Source: Ailurus styani
Lineage: Eukaryota > Chordata > Mammalia > Carnivora > Ailuridae
Length of the DNA stretch: 64,000 nt
Direction: 5' to 3'
NCBI GenBank assembly: GCA_002007465.1
Contig: LNAC01000001.1
Location: 2,999,327 to 3,063,326, forward strand
Below the pieces are notes generated by a model, which was not told the DNA's origin, did no database searches, and was given only the letters and a program-made list of their open reading frames with translations. A program made the position numbers and the translations under genes. Of the stretch, positions 35,040 to 47,159 are shown in pieces (within the stretch, counting starts at the first letter, position 1; each line of letters begins with the position of its first letter).

Positions 35040-35880
35040 TCTAGTGTTAGGAAATAGTCTCCTCTAAGCTGAGCCCAAATCTGCATCCTTCCATCTCTTA
35101 TCCATTAGTATTGAGAAGAACTCATCTGACAAAACACGGTCTCCAACCACCTGCAGTTGGTTCCCATTCCTCTATTCCTCTTTTGGTGGAAGGGACCCTC
35201 TCTGCTCTTCAGTGTTCCATTTGTGCTATGATTTCTCATCTCCACCGTTTGTCAGTGCTTAGGACAGAGCACAAAAATGCAGGGGTCCTTTGACCAGCGC
35301 TACTTCCTGGGACGTAGAAACTATCATTCTAATAATGGAGGTGACTCCGGTGCACACAGTTAGCTCATGCTGAATGTGGGGCAATGATGCTTTGCAGCCC
35401 TTTGTTCTGAGAACTCGACAAGACATTTTCCCTCCCTCCTAGATATTAAACATGGGACTTTACTTTCATCCTTGGTGATTCTCCTGGTGTTTTATCTTAT
35501 TTTTTAACCCCCCTCCTTTCCCAGGATTTAAGTGTGTTGAGATTAGGTTTTCTTACTCAGCTCCTCCAGGTTGGGTAAGTTGCCACCTTGTTGTGCACTC
35601 CATGCCTTCAAGTAAAATCCCAATAAATTTCAGATCTGGACAGAACCTCTGAGAGCTCCGTGCTGGGAGGAACTCTTGAGACTCCCTCCAAGTTAACCCT
35701 TAACCTCTGTTCTATACACACGGGGCTAATTATCATGTCACCTCTAAGTTCCGATAATCTTGTCTTCAGCCGGAACTTATTTTTCCATCCATACCACAGA
35801 ACTGTCATGGTAGGGTCCATCAGGTATTTGTCCCAAACCAAGACCACATCTATCTGAAAAGCACCTTGATCGACCATCTA
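35040..35880 (-). mobile_element. CR1/L3-type LINE relic, minus strand
   Basis: The plus strand follows the reverse complement of CR1-clade LINEs: 'gcacacagttagctcatgctgaat', 'ggactttactttcatcc', 'cttgagactccctccaagttaaccc', 'ataatcttgtcttcagccggaa', 'aggtatttgtcccaaaccaagaccacatctatctg'. The best part is 35340-35875; the left edge is approximate. CR1/L3 stopped moving in therians over 100 million years ago, so a copy this legible is comparatively well preserved. No usable ORF. Confidence 0.65.
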
Positions 35881-36180
35881 CAGACACTTACGTGGCTAGG
35901 TCTAAGTAATTATCCTTCTTTCGCTACCCAGAAAAGCTGTGTTGGCTTCTTGTCTTGACTTTGTTGTGGACTCCCAGTCTTCCCCTTTCTTAGCCCCACC
36001 CTCCATTCCCCAATCCCTTCCCCTTCACATCTAACATCTTGTTAAGGAAAGGGAAATTGCCAACATTTAGGGGAATAGTGGGAGCCTTCAGTCTTCTCTG
36101 TAAATATTTCTAAACCTCTAGATTATTTATACCAGACAGAAAAGGCATCTAAAAAATGAACTATTTTTCACCATGTAGGT
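35881..36180. other. Unique sequence, nothing recognised
   Basis: No repeat signature or exon-like structure recognised. Confidence 0.4.
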
Positions 36181-36416
36181 CAGGGGTCAGCAAACTTCCT
36201 GTAAAGGTCCAGCTAGTAAATATTTTAAGCTTTGTGGGCCATACAGTTTCTGTCATAACTACTCAACTCTGCCATTGTATCAGAAAGCAGCTTCAGACAG
36301 TATCTAAACAAATGAGCACAGATGTTTCAATAAAACTTTATTTACAACAACAAGCAATGGGCCGTGCGTGGCCAACTGGCCCTAGTCTGTCAATGCCATA
36401 TCTAGCCCATTGTAGA
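36181..36416. mobile_element. hAT-Charlie-type non-autonomous DNA transposon
   Basis: Begins 'caggggtcagcaaacttcctgtaaagg', contains 'agtaaatattttaagctttgtgggcc', 'actactcaactctgccattgt', and 'caataaaactttatttacaac', and ends in a degraded terminal repeat ('ctagcccattgtagaca'). I believe this is the MER58 family, from memory. No transposase. Confidence 0.85.
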
Positions 36417-38640
36417 CACATAACCTAGATTTCAGTTCCAAAGGAATAGGCAGAAGGCGCTGAGGGCATCCAGAAACCCGTGTGAATGAGGATCATTGGC
36501 ACTTGGCTTTTAACCTGTAGCGTAAAGTTGTTCCAGATCAGCTCTTGCAGCTCTACGCCTTTCACATCAGCAGAGAACTCACTGTTTACAGCTGGTATCA
36601 TTGTGGATATTCATCTGTTTCTTGGGATTTCCCCCCTTCTTTCTATTTGCAATACGGAAAATGTTTGCTTTCTTTCGCCAGTAGTTCCACGATTCCACAT
36701 AGCACTTTGCTTTCATTATGTCGACTTTCTTCTATGTATTTTGGTTTGAGGAAATCATATTTTTGTAGCTGGTGAAGGTGGCTCCGCTGGACATCAGCAT
36801 AGGCCTGAACCCTTCTCATGCTCGTAGCTGATTTCCAGGGAAGATCTCACACTATCTCTTTGGAGCCGCAGGTTAACATATCGGTGAAATGCTCACACAG
36901 GCTATGAACGAAGGAAGTTCTGGACCTGCTATATGTATTTGATTTTCAGGTACTTTAATTCTATTGCCTCAGTGAGTCATTTGGCTTCTGGGAAATAAGA
37001 TAAGCACATTATAATACAATGGAAAAAGATTCTTTTCATGGGTATGCATCTTCCAAGCGACTACATACTCCAGGTCACTCAATTATTATCTGTTTTTGGT
37101 ACCTAATTTCCCAGCTTTAATCCAAATATGCTAACTTGGTTTCATCCTCTCCCAATGAGACAAAGTGAATTCACCGGGGGGGGGTGGGGAATGACAGAAA
37201 AGAGGAAGTGGAATGTTTCAGCGTCTCTCCCGTGGCACCAGGTTCCCGCGTCGGCCTGCAGGCCAACTCCTCCCGCGCCGCGGCCTCCCCAGCTGTCCCG
37301 CCATCCTCCCCATGCCGGAAGGAGCACCATGCACGAGCCTTCATGATTTGAGCGTAAGTCCTGTGTCTGCCACGAGATCAAAAGCAAGCTTGAGGGAAGG
37401 TTTGAGTCTTATTCTCATTTTTCTTCAACACTGGACAGAATGCTCTGCACATAATAAAGCCTAAGTGAACGGCTCTGTCAGTGATGGCGTAGGGGGCAGC
37501 CACTGACCGCGCAAGTCCGCAGAGCATAGCCACACATGACGTCCCATCTACTCCTCGCAGACATTCATCACCTATAAAGGGCGCAGAAGCACCAACATCA
37601 CTGCTATCTTCTCTCCTAGGAAGCTGGCAGCAGGGAAGGGTCCTTGGGGAAAGAAAACCTAGACATTTCCCCCCACTTTTAATTCTCTGGTGGTGGAAGA
37701 AGGTAAGGAGCTGAGAGTCGCGTGCGCTACTCAGCCAGCCTGGTCTTCACAAGGGGCAACATTTTTTTGCCCGGCCAGAGTCTATGCCCTTGGAATGTTT
37801 ACTGCCTGCTATAAATTCCTCTAAATAGAGACCGTTTGGCTTAAAAGTATCTTCATAAAAATGCCAAGCTTCTGGGCAGGTTAAGTCGGCTATCCGTTGA
37901 CGACTAGGCACAACCCCAGATCTGGGGTACGCCCTCTGTGCTTTTTGATCAGGAATTCCCACCACCAGATTTTGGGCATGGACCTCCAGCACCCCTCTAC
38001 TTATTTCATTCATCAGTTATTTACATGCACTGTTGCACCGATATATTATTTATATTTTAAAACAAATGTGACGTATCAATGAAAATGAGATAAAAGACAA
38101 AGAACTTTTCTTTTCTTTTTGGGATCCCCTCTGGAGAAAAGTGGCAGAAGGACTTGCTGAAACCCCAGAACCGCACATCGGATTCAGGCTCTGAGGGAGG
38201 GGGGACATTTTTGGAGCCAGACCTCCTGCCCATGGCGTTGAAGCTTGCCCATCTGGCAGCAGCTCCCTGATCTCTTGGTGATCATGCCTATAGGAGCAGG
38301 GAGGCCAACATTGAGCCCTTGAGGACCTCTGCCCGTGGTGGGGGCCGCATTGATGGCCCCCGAATAGTGAGTGACCTGCGGAAATGACCTGCACTCTGCG
38401 TTCTTGACACCCCCCACCCCATCTACCACCCCACCCGCCAATGTGTGCATTCTCAGGTGTTCGGGTTCCAAGAGATATTTTGCTGCTGCTGCTGCTGATT
38501 TTGTGGGTGTATTTGCAGATTCCTGGCCCCGAGAACGTGGCTCTGTGAGGACATGTGTGTGTTTCACGGGTACCTCAAGGATGCAGACGCTTACAGGGCT
38601 TGTAGTCTGATTCCTAAGGCAGAAGAGACATTGACAGGAT
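36417..38640. other. Unique sequence with small simple repeats
   Basis: A G-run lies at 37174-37183, a weak L2-like scrap at about 37430-37460 ('gctctgcacataataaagcc'), and a (TGC)n run of about six units at 38480-38497. The minus-strand 127-residue frame at 38184-38567 has an alanine run from that triplet repeat and no recognised domain. No gene supported. Confidence 0.4.
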
Positions 38641-39044
38641 TTTCCCTGGTTCCTGGAATTAATACCACTTAAGCTGTTTAGAGAAATACAGTACAGTCAC
38701 CCTTTTGAGCAGGGTTATAACAACATGATCTTTAGAAGTTAAAAAACAGCTGGTTCCACTCGAATTCTAAATATATTAAACTTTGAAGTAAATAATCTTG
38801 AGTTTCTGTTTTCATAAATTACAGTGATAACATGTAAATTTCTCCATTCAGCTATCTTGACATAAGCCCTTTTGTACTTCCCTCTTCCAAACTGTGAACC
38901 TATTACAGAGTCTTTCAAATAAACTGTAAATATATTTCTCTTTAAAAAATAGAGGCAATAAATCCGGCTGTACTTAGCTAATTTAATCACGTGGCTGTGA
39001 AAAGGAGCAATGCCTAGTATGGGCTGCAAAAAAATGTAGTTAAG
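38641..39044. other. AT-rich unique sequence
   Basis: No repeat recognised. Similar in texture to the candidate conserved blocks. Confidence 0.35.
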
Positions 39045-39084
39045 CTGTTTTTTTCTTTTCCTTTTTTTTTTTTTTTGTTTTTGG
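39045..39084. repeat. Poly-T tract
   Basis: T-run interrupted by C and G, followed by a G-run (39086-39092). No retroelement body is attached on either side that I can recognise. Confidence 0.85.
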
Positions 39085-41690
39085 AGGGGGGGTTCCCCAC
39101 CACCGGCCTTTTATAAAAAGGCAACATTAACTGTTTCACAAAAAGTTATTTGTTTCCTTCTGGAAGCCCAGCAAGTGAGCTTTGGGGGATTAGGGATACA
39201 TTTCACCTATAGGTTACATGAGCTTTTGTTATTTGTTTTCATACAAAATAAACCGCAGAGCTCTTGCTAATGTACAATTGTGCAGAGTTTTGGTGGGAAT
39301 ATTTCAAAAGTAGTGTGTATTTTCCCTTGATTATGGCCCCAGGTCCTTAGGGATACAATCCAATAGTGGTATATTCCCTTAGGAAAATATGTTTCATTTA
39401 TAAACTTTTCCCCCTGCGAAACGAAAACAGTTTTGGCTTAGCACACCGTTCCGGTCAAATTATGTGGCCAAATTCCACGGAAGTGATGAGGGTGACACTC
39501 AGACCAAGCCGCCGGCGGGCTCCGGGGAGCTCACGGGGACGGTGACACCCTCACAAACTTCTCACCCCGCGGCTTGTCCCACGTTCTACCAATATTTAAA
39601 TCTTCGAGTGTTTCAGATGGAGCGTACAACATATAAAGATACATAAAGTTGCAACGAGCAGAGCCTAATAGCTTTTTTAGACTCTAGAGAGATACAAAAA
39701 GACACAAATATAGATAAATGATCAAAAAGGAATAATTGCTCTAACAGCCCTTTCGGCTGCAGTATTTAACATATATTCCTTTTGCTCCCGGTACGCGTGG
39801 CTCTAGAATGTAAAAAGTAATTGCATTTTCCATTCTTCTTCCCTCTTCAATATACAAGCACCTCTAGAAACCTACTTGTAGAATATTATGTAGGTTTCTC
39901 TGCTTCATTTAGCTCCTTTTCTCTTAGGAAAACACATTATGACTTTGTACAAGCCTTGATCGATTTCTTAAGAGGCCTTATCTGATTGCTTTTATATTCT
40001 ATTGATTTTTCTGAATTAAGTTTTATGGCCCTCAATTATTTTCTTGTATGATTGTTCACATCTACGTATGGTGTACCATATAATTACACAGTGGCATGAT
40101 TATGTTCTAGTTGATAATCCCATTTTAATATACGGCACTTTCCCTTTTTATGGAGATTATCTTCCATATGCAGACCGATCTGCTGAATTCCGTGCAATGA
40201 AGATAAACCCAAATCACAGAAGCACTCGCTCACTGTAGAGGCCACTATCACGCATTTGTGACATCTTGACAGAAGCGTTTATTGCAAAGTGTTGTGATCA
40301 TCAGCTTCATTAGGAAAGCGTTTAACAATCATAGGAGATGATTTTTATAAACCTGCTGTTCTGCTGACTGGGGGATACCACTATCACAGCACAATTAAGT
40401 TTCAAATGGGTTTTGAACACTGATGGCTAATATAATTCAGCCCTAGCAGTAGACTGTTGCATTATACAATCATTTATGATTTGTGGGGAATTTGTGACAG
40501 TGCTCAAACGTCGAGGCCTCGATTAAACTGTCTTCTTTTACATGGTCTTTGGGAAACGAGCAGTCTCCTTCAGGTGATGTCTGAAGAAGAAGTTAAGACA
40601 AAAACAATTGGTTGAAGAGAAGTTTAATCAATTTATTAAGCGAGTCAAGTGCTGGAAGATATTTTTCTTATATGGTACATGTCTATCAAAGCTGCCAGGA
40701 GAGACACGACCAATGTAGGGATGCTTTATGGCAAATAGATCACTGCTATTGTTCTAGGCGTTTGGAACCTTTTATGAATATAAATGTATGGGAGAAAGCA
40801 TCTCAGGAACTGTTTGCCCTCCTAAAATAATTTATATTCCATACAGCACATGGCTGACTGATTTCCTCCTAACATTACAAAGTGGTTGTGTTATTTCATA
40901 TTGCTGAAATTTGTATTATTATTTTTTACATAAGAGAAGTCTTTTGATCTGCATTTATTAAGGAGAAAGAGATGCCCAAGCTTAACCCAATCTGACATAA
41001 ATGCTGCAATATGTTCATTTTCTTCCACTACAAATTCAATACATTCATATTCAGAATCCTTTATCTAATAGTGCTTATTAGATTGTTTTGGCTACAGCTG
41101 CAAAGCAATATATCACTGAAAAATAATAGGTATGTCTTTTTCAGACGATGATGTGATTTGCTTTAGCTACGCTAGCATGAAAATCTGTGCCATTTATTAA
41201 TAAAAGACTATGTTAGATGAACTAACCTGCTTGACAGTCCTGAGAACAAAAGAGCTAATTTCTCTTTTGTTTGTTAGAAACACTTCGGCGCTATAATAGG
41301 GTTACAAAGGGTCAGAGAGCGCCGAGGCTCAGAACTGCTTCCTGCTTAATGATTTGTTTTACAGCATCTAATAAATTTTCAAACATGCATCAACATATTA
41401 CTGATAAAGAATGTGGGGCTGCAAACACAGATGATCCCTAGTTTAAAGTGTGATCAAATTTTTATTGTTGACTCAGTGGTCCAACCTTTTTTTTCTTCCC
41501 CTTTCTAATTTTTAATACGAAGGCTCTAAGGAGTGGTGTTCAGGGGACTTTTCGTGAAGTTCAAGGCTTCTCAACGTCTTTGAGCCTATGTGTTGTAACT
41601 AAACTGTTGCAGGTTAATGGTTACATGAATTCTTCAGTCTTGTCATATGTCTGAGAAGCCTCATGCATAATATGATGTATAGTACTATTA
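39085..41690. other. Long AT-rich repeat-free region, candidate conserved non-coding cluster
   Basis: About 2.6 kb with no identifiable interspersed repeat, unusual in a window otherwise broken up by L1 and SINE copies. The best block is 40240-41460, with 'tcatcagcttcattagg', 'tggctaatataattcag', 'acaatcatttatgatt', 'cgattaaactg', 'tttatctaatagtgcttattag' and 'gccatttattaataaaagac'. Repeat exclusion plus homeodomain-type words suggest a regulatory cluster, but only alignment can confirm this. Confidence 0.38.
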
Positions 41691-41697
41691 CCTTCTA

Positions 41698-41736
41698 GAA
41701 AAAAAAAAAAGGTTTTATTTATTTATTTATTTTTTC
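41698..41736 (-). repeat. Retroelement A-tail remnant (likely can-SINE tail)
   Basis: A-run followed by 'ggttttatttatttatttatttttt', the typical left end of a minus-strand can-SINE, but the GA-rich body and tRNA-like head do not follow. Tail-only remnant or simple repeat. Confidence 0.5.
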
Positions 41737-44094
41737 ATTGTAAGTAGAGTGACTCTTTATAAAGAGACATTTCTTCTTGGCCTGGAGAAGTCACATGGAC
41801 TTCCCAGCAGGAGCTGTCTGGGTTAGGTCGGTATTACAGGACTGTCACTGTTTAACGCATGCAAGGAAATCACACCCCTGGGTTTACTGACTGGGTGGCT
41901 GTTGAGAGGGTCTCACATTTGGGGTGAACCCTGGATTCCCAGTGGCCCTGGGTTGTACATTTCTTAACTTGCTATTACTTCGTTTTCCTTTGCTGGTTAC
42001 AGAGGAAATTCCTCCCGATACAGCATTTTTAAGATGGCTTTTATTTGCTGCATACATCGTGAGGATTTGAAGACTGCTGTGTCTGGGAGCGGGACCACCT
42101 TATCTCACCTGGGGCATGCTATCCGCTACTGAAGAAGGCATTTTTCATGAGGTAAGAAGTTCTGCATAACGCTTAGTGAAACTTCACGACAAAAACATTA
42201 TTTCCAAACATCTCGGAAACAAAAGTGAGGTTCTTCAGAAAGAAATTCTTTTCTGGATTAGGCTTGGAAACCAGATCCTGGGCATCCTTTATGTGCAGTG
42301 GGCTTTTATGGTTGGGAGGTCACATGGCTGGCCAGAGGCTGGTGACAAGTGGAGGCTTCCGAGGAAAGCTGTGTCCCTGGTGTTCATATTAAGCACACTT
42401 AGGCATATACTGATAATGAAATACTAAGCAAAGAAAACAGTTGCTTCAAAATATACCCTTTTTATCAACAACAGCTGTGTAATTTATTTAAAAAAAATCC
42501 GAATGCCATGCTCTTTTATTTTCCAAGGATCACATGAAACACCCCACGAGGGGATCTAGAAACATCAGTGATGTACAGGAATTCCTATCATAGCTAGGAG
42601 CTGGCACTGTATCCAAGTGTGTGCCTGGCATGCACATGGTTACAGAAAGCATATTGGGCGTTTTTTTAAAAATTTTTTTTGACAAATATTTGGTTTCCTC
42701 ACTTCTCATGTGCATGATTGAAGGTGACTTGATCTAATTCAATTTTTCTTCATAGGGGATGTGATCAAATGAGGCTTTTGCCTTGGTGAATCCAAAGAAC
42801 AGCTGAACCATGTTGGTCCATAGTGGGAATAATGGGAAGAAAGCAATGGTTGCTTTGGCTTCGTTTCACAAGTGTCTTGAGATCTAATTTAAAGGCAAGT
42901 GTGTTTGTCTGCAGTAAGTAATAATTATACAGCTCATCACACGTAGGTGACAAGCAAGAAGGTCCTTCCTAACATGTAGGTGTTTTTTAATCTATTTCTA
43001 ATGAAAACTCCGGAAATATTTGTGGGGGAAGGAGGCAGAAAGGCATGCGTGAGTGTCAGAAAAAATCTCTGGAAACCGAGCTGTGACAGGAAGCACTGGG
43101 GTGGTTTTCAGAAAAACCTGAAATGTAAGGAAGAGGATCATGTCCACAATGTGAAGGGAGAAGAAATGAGGGGCATCAGCGTATTCTACCTCTACTCAAA
43201 CATTTATTGCTGCTTTATGATGGTATCTGATTTGGTGATGCAGATTGTATGAGGACTTCACCCAGGGGATCTTGCCAGAGAGACGAGTTCAGGCTGTAGG
43301 TTGCTGGCTTCAAGAGGTCCTAAGCAGAGCTGAGCAGGTGAGACAGAGTCCACAGGATTCCATGGAAGGAACATCCCTGGGATGGCAGTGGAGATGTTGG
43401 ACACAAAACCCCTGGAATCCTGCACTTCTCTTGGTGCAGACATTAGCTTAGGACAGCTGCTGGCATCACTGTTCAGGGGCTGATCTGAGAGAAGCCTGGA
43501 ATGTTCCACGAGGAGCCCCAAGTGAGCCATGGTCAATGGAATGGCTTGCTCCCAGGGAGTGGTGGGAGAAGACTTTGGCCTCCTAGCAGACGGTTTCTGA
43601 GAGGACCGATGTAGAGCCAGACATTGAAGCAGTCACATATTTGAAATAAATGAAATATGGGCTTGGTTCACATTCGTGGTGAAGAATATTTTATTACTAG
43701 ATCAGTTTTTAAAGAAAATACATGTGTTGGTAGTCCGTTTGGATCAGTCTACTGACGTGTGTTTGTGTCTCCTTTCGGAAATTGGGTATTGCTGGGATTG
43801 GTAAAAATTTTAATATTTTAATTATTTGTATCATAAAGTTAGTATACTTTGTCATGGCAAATAGTGTTTTACTCAAGTCCATCAAAACCATAAATTATCA
43901 AGACTTAAAAATACAACTGTAGTGTCTGTTTGCCTAAGCGTTGAATTGATACTCGTTGTTATAACCCGACTATCTTCCTAATGATAGTATCCTACTGTTT
44001 TCATTTAAAAATAAATTAATTAAAAAATAAATTAACTAGAATTTGAATTTTTAAAAAAGATAGGGGTGAGTCCTACCAGCAAAGGAAATGGACA
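41737..44094. other. Unique sequence, nothing recognised
   Basis: Mixed unique sequence. 43245-43560 is GC-richer with overlapping frames on both strands (68 and 92 residues), neither with a recognised domain. A T-rich patch lies at 42661-42680. Confidence 0.4.
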
Positions 44095-45760
44095 GGGAAA
44101 TGGACACTCACCTGGAATTTATTTTTGTTTATGGCATAAGGTAGGGATTTTTGTTTTCTTCTGGTTAGAGGATCAATTTTGAAAGCACTATTTATTAAAT
44201 AAACTATCCCTTTTGCATAGAAAAAATAAATTATGAATACTGTCACTTTAGGAATCAGAAGTTACTAGTATTTAAAGCATAGAGTAGTTTTTTTTTTTAA
44301 GAGATAAAAGCTAAGTGAAGTACTCCACATGAAAGTGTTTGAAGAAGCATAAAATTTAGGAAAGAATTAGAGAAAAATTTAGGGGTGATGGTAAATATAT
44401 CCTGATGATCAATGAAATATTTATAAAGCAGAAAATTTCTTGGTTTTACATAGAATGACATAAGAAAAAATACCTAAGAAAAGTTATGAAAATCTTTCCT
44501 AATCATTAACTATTCTTTGTCTATGTAAAATTTAATGAGTAAACTGTACCCCAGTGAATGCATAAGCCCCAGGGCTTGTGTCCATCCCAAGTACTGGGCA
44601 TTCAGAATCTTTCCTACTTTTGTTTATCATAAGCAATGCTGCAGTGAATGTGTATGTAGCTGTTTATTTGCAATTACTTGTTTTCTTAACACAAGTTCCT
44701 CTAAGTAAAACTGCTGGCTAAAGAGGATAAATGTTTTCAGATTGATCTTTTGTTGGATACAGGAGACCCAGGATCATCTATCCAATAGACGGGTCTTCCC
44801 TTTTTACCTTAGTGTCATCTTAGTGTTGGAAAGCCAGGGATCACAAAGGTGGGCTTCTAACTCTGTACACTCTATGCTGTTCCATTGATTGGCTTGCCTT
44901 TCCATGTGCACTATATTAAGTGAGGTAGCTTTATAAAAAGTCTTGATTTCTGGTGGAATACATCTGCCAGACTTGTTTTTCCCTTGGAGACTGTCTTGGC
45001 TCTCTTTGACTTTCTACCTTTCCATATATATACTAGCATTAGCTTGTCAGTTTCCACACACAAAAAATGTTCTGATTTTGATTGGAAAAACATTGAATCT
45101 ATAGGTCAATTTAGGGAGAATTGGTAACTTTATAATACCAGATAGTTAAAGTTACAGTTCTCCATTTATCTAGGTCTTCTAAGATTCTCTCAATGTTTTG
45201 TAATTTTCAGTACAGACATCATGCTCATCCTTTGTTAGATGTGGCCCTTAATGTTTTCATATTTCTTCATGCTGTTATAAGTAGTACCTTCAAAAATTTT
45301 TGTTTTCTAATTGTTTTCTTAATATATTGAAATGTGTTTGCTTTTTATTAGTTGAAGCATGTGAAAATGCCAATATTCAACTCAAAAATGGCAATTTCAA
45401 AAGGCTCAATCTACTACATTGGTCTTGCTCAATTCTTAAGTGATAATAATAGTTTATTTATAGATTCTTTTGGATTAATTCAGTATAAAATACATGATGT
45501 GAAATAATTGTATTTTTACCTTTTGCTTTCCAATTCTTACATTAAGATTTTTTTTCATTGTTTATTGCTCCGAGCAGGACTTCTAGTACAACACTGAATA
45601 GTAGCAGTAATGGTGCCATCTTTGTTTACAATTACAGCTGCAAAACTTTCACTATTTCACTACTCAATATGACATATGTTAGGGACTTTCTTTGGACTCA
45701 TGGATATTTATTTTAGCCTTTGAATTATAATGCAATACTATTATTTTTTATTTGTGGCTA
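44095..45760 (-). mobile_element. Old L1M relic (ORF2), minus strand, interrupted
   Basis: Antisense L1 ORF2 text: 'gcactatttattaaataaactatccc' (44188-44213), 'ctgttccattgattggcttgcc', 'agcattagcttgtcagtttcc', 'gaaaaacattgaatctatagg', and 'tcatgctgttataag'. The stretch 44220-44560 does not read as L1 and may be an insert or an unrecognisable part. No usable frame. Confidence 0.75.
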
Positions 45761-45789
45761 AAGTTGTTTAGCCATTGAAAGCTTTTTCA

Positions 45790-46708
45790 GGTTGGTACCT
45801 GCACGTTTTGTAGCACAAAGTTCTGTGGGTTCTGACAAATGCTTGGAATTGTATGCCTAACTCTACAGTTGCATTGTCCTGAAATTTCCTTCAGCTATCC
45901 TACAGACAATTCCCTCTCTCAACCCCAACCCCTGACGACTACCAATCAGCTACTTCCTATAGTTTTATTTCTCTAGATCATCAAATAGATGGAATTATAT
46001 AATATATAGCCTTTTGGGTCTGGCTTCTTAGTCAAAGTGTAAGTGTCATCCACGTTGTTGGAAGGACCAATAGTTCATTTTTTTAAATAAAACTTTTATT
46101 TATTTATTTTTAAAATTTTTGTTTTTACTTTATTTTTTCAGTAATCCAAGATTCATTGTTTATGCACCACACCCAGTGCTCCATGCAATATGTGCCCTCC
46201 TTATTACCCACCACCAGTTCATTTTTTTTATTGTTCAATAGCATTCCATTGCATGGCTATATCACCATTTGTGTTCTTATTCATGACTGAAGGACACAGC
46301 AAGGTTGTTCCCAATTTCTGGCTAACACATATAAGTCATCTATACACTCTCATGTCCAGATTTTTGTGTGAACATACATTTTCCGTTCTCTGGAGCACAT
46401 ACCTAGAAGTGAGCTTGCTTAAGTTACACAGTAGGTGTACATTTCACTTTGAAAGTCATGGACAAACTGTCTTCCAAAGTGGGTGTACCATTTTGCATTC
46501 CAACCAACAATGTATAAGAATTTCAGTTGTTTTGCATTCTTACAAATGCTTGTCATTGTCCTTTCTTTTAGATATTCTAATAAGCTTGTAGTAACATCTC
46601 TTTGTGGTTTTATTTGCATTTCCCTGTTGACTAATGATGTTGAGCATCTTATTATATATTTGTTTGCTAACCTTATATTTTCTTGGGTGAAGTGTCCATA
46701 CCTTTGGC
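45790..46708 (-). mobile_element. Old L1M 3' UTR and ORF2 end, minus strand, interrupted by a young L1 tail
   Basis: 'gtgggttctgacaaatgc', 'ctgacgactaccaatcagc', 'gggtctggcttcttagtc', 'gcattccattgcatgg', 'gtaccattttgcattcc' and 'atgatgttgagcatcttatta' follow the antisense order of an L1M 3' end. A young insert occupies about 46085-46215. The right part is cut by a can-SINE at 46709. Confidence 0.82.
46085..46215 (-). mobile_element. 5'-truncated young carnivore L1 tail, about 130 bases
   Basis: T-rich left end (complement of a poly-A tail) followed by 'attcattgtttatgcaccacacccagtgctccatgcaatatgtgccc', which I recognise as the 3' terminal UTR of carnivore L1. Target duplication agttcattttttt at 46072-46084 and 46216-46228 brackets it. 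An extreme 5' truncation is normal for L1. Confidence 0.8.
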
Positions 46709-46841
46709 TTATTTATTTACTTTAAGTAGGTTCCATGCTTAGCATGAAGCCCAGAATTGGGCTTGAACTCATGACCCTGAGATCAAGACCTGAGCTGAAA
46801 CCAGGAGTCAGACACTTAATGAACTGAGCCACCCAGGGACC
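46709..46841 (-). mobile_element. can-SINE, minus strand, shortened
   Basis: 'cttatttatttactttaagtagg' then 'gggcttgaactcatgaccctgagatcaagacctgagctg' and 'actgagccacccagggacccc'. The GA-rich middle is missing, so this is either an internally deleted copy or an older subfamily. Confidence 0.9.
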
Positions 46842-46859
46842 CCTGTAATTCTACTTTCT

Positions 46860-47150
46860 AAAATGCAGAAATACAGACTATAGAATAGCTGAAACAATTT
46901 TGAAAAAGAGGAACAAAGTTGGAGGACTTGATTTCAAGACTTATAATGAAAACAGTGTATTGACAAAAGACTAGACCAGGCAGACCAACAAATCAGAATG
47001 GAGAGCCTGGAAATAAGGCTAAATGAATAGAGTCAACTGATTTTTGACCAAGGTGCAAAGTCAGTTCAATGGAAAAAAAGAGAGCTTAAAAAAAAAAAAA
47101 AAGCACTGAAAACTTTCCACAGATAACCCTGCTGGGATTTTGACAACACT
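46860..47150 (+). mobile_element. Old L1 ORF2 piece in plus orientation (inverted relative to neighbours)
   Basis: 'gctgaaacaattttgaaaaagagg', 'aacaaagttggaggacttgatttcaagac', 'aaaacagtgtattgac', 'gagcctggaaataagg' and 'gtcaactgatttttgacc' are sense ORF2 text, whereas L1 text on both sides is antisense. An A-run at 47088-47102 lies inside. This fits an inversion within one L1 insertion (twin priming) or a separate insertion. Confidence 0.75.
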
Positions 47151-47159
47151 GCATTTAAC

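Noticed and set aside
38184..38567. 127-residue minus-strand frame with an alanine run
   Set aside because: The alanine run is a (TGC)n triplet repeat; the rest shows no domain.
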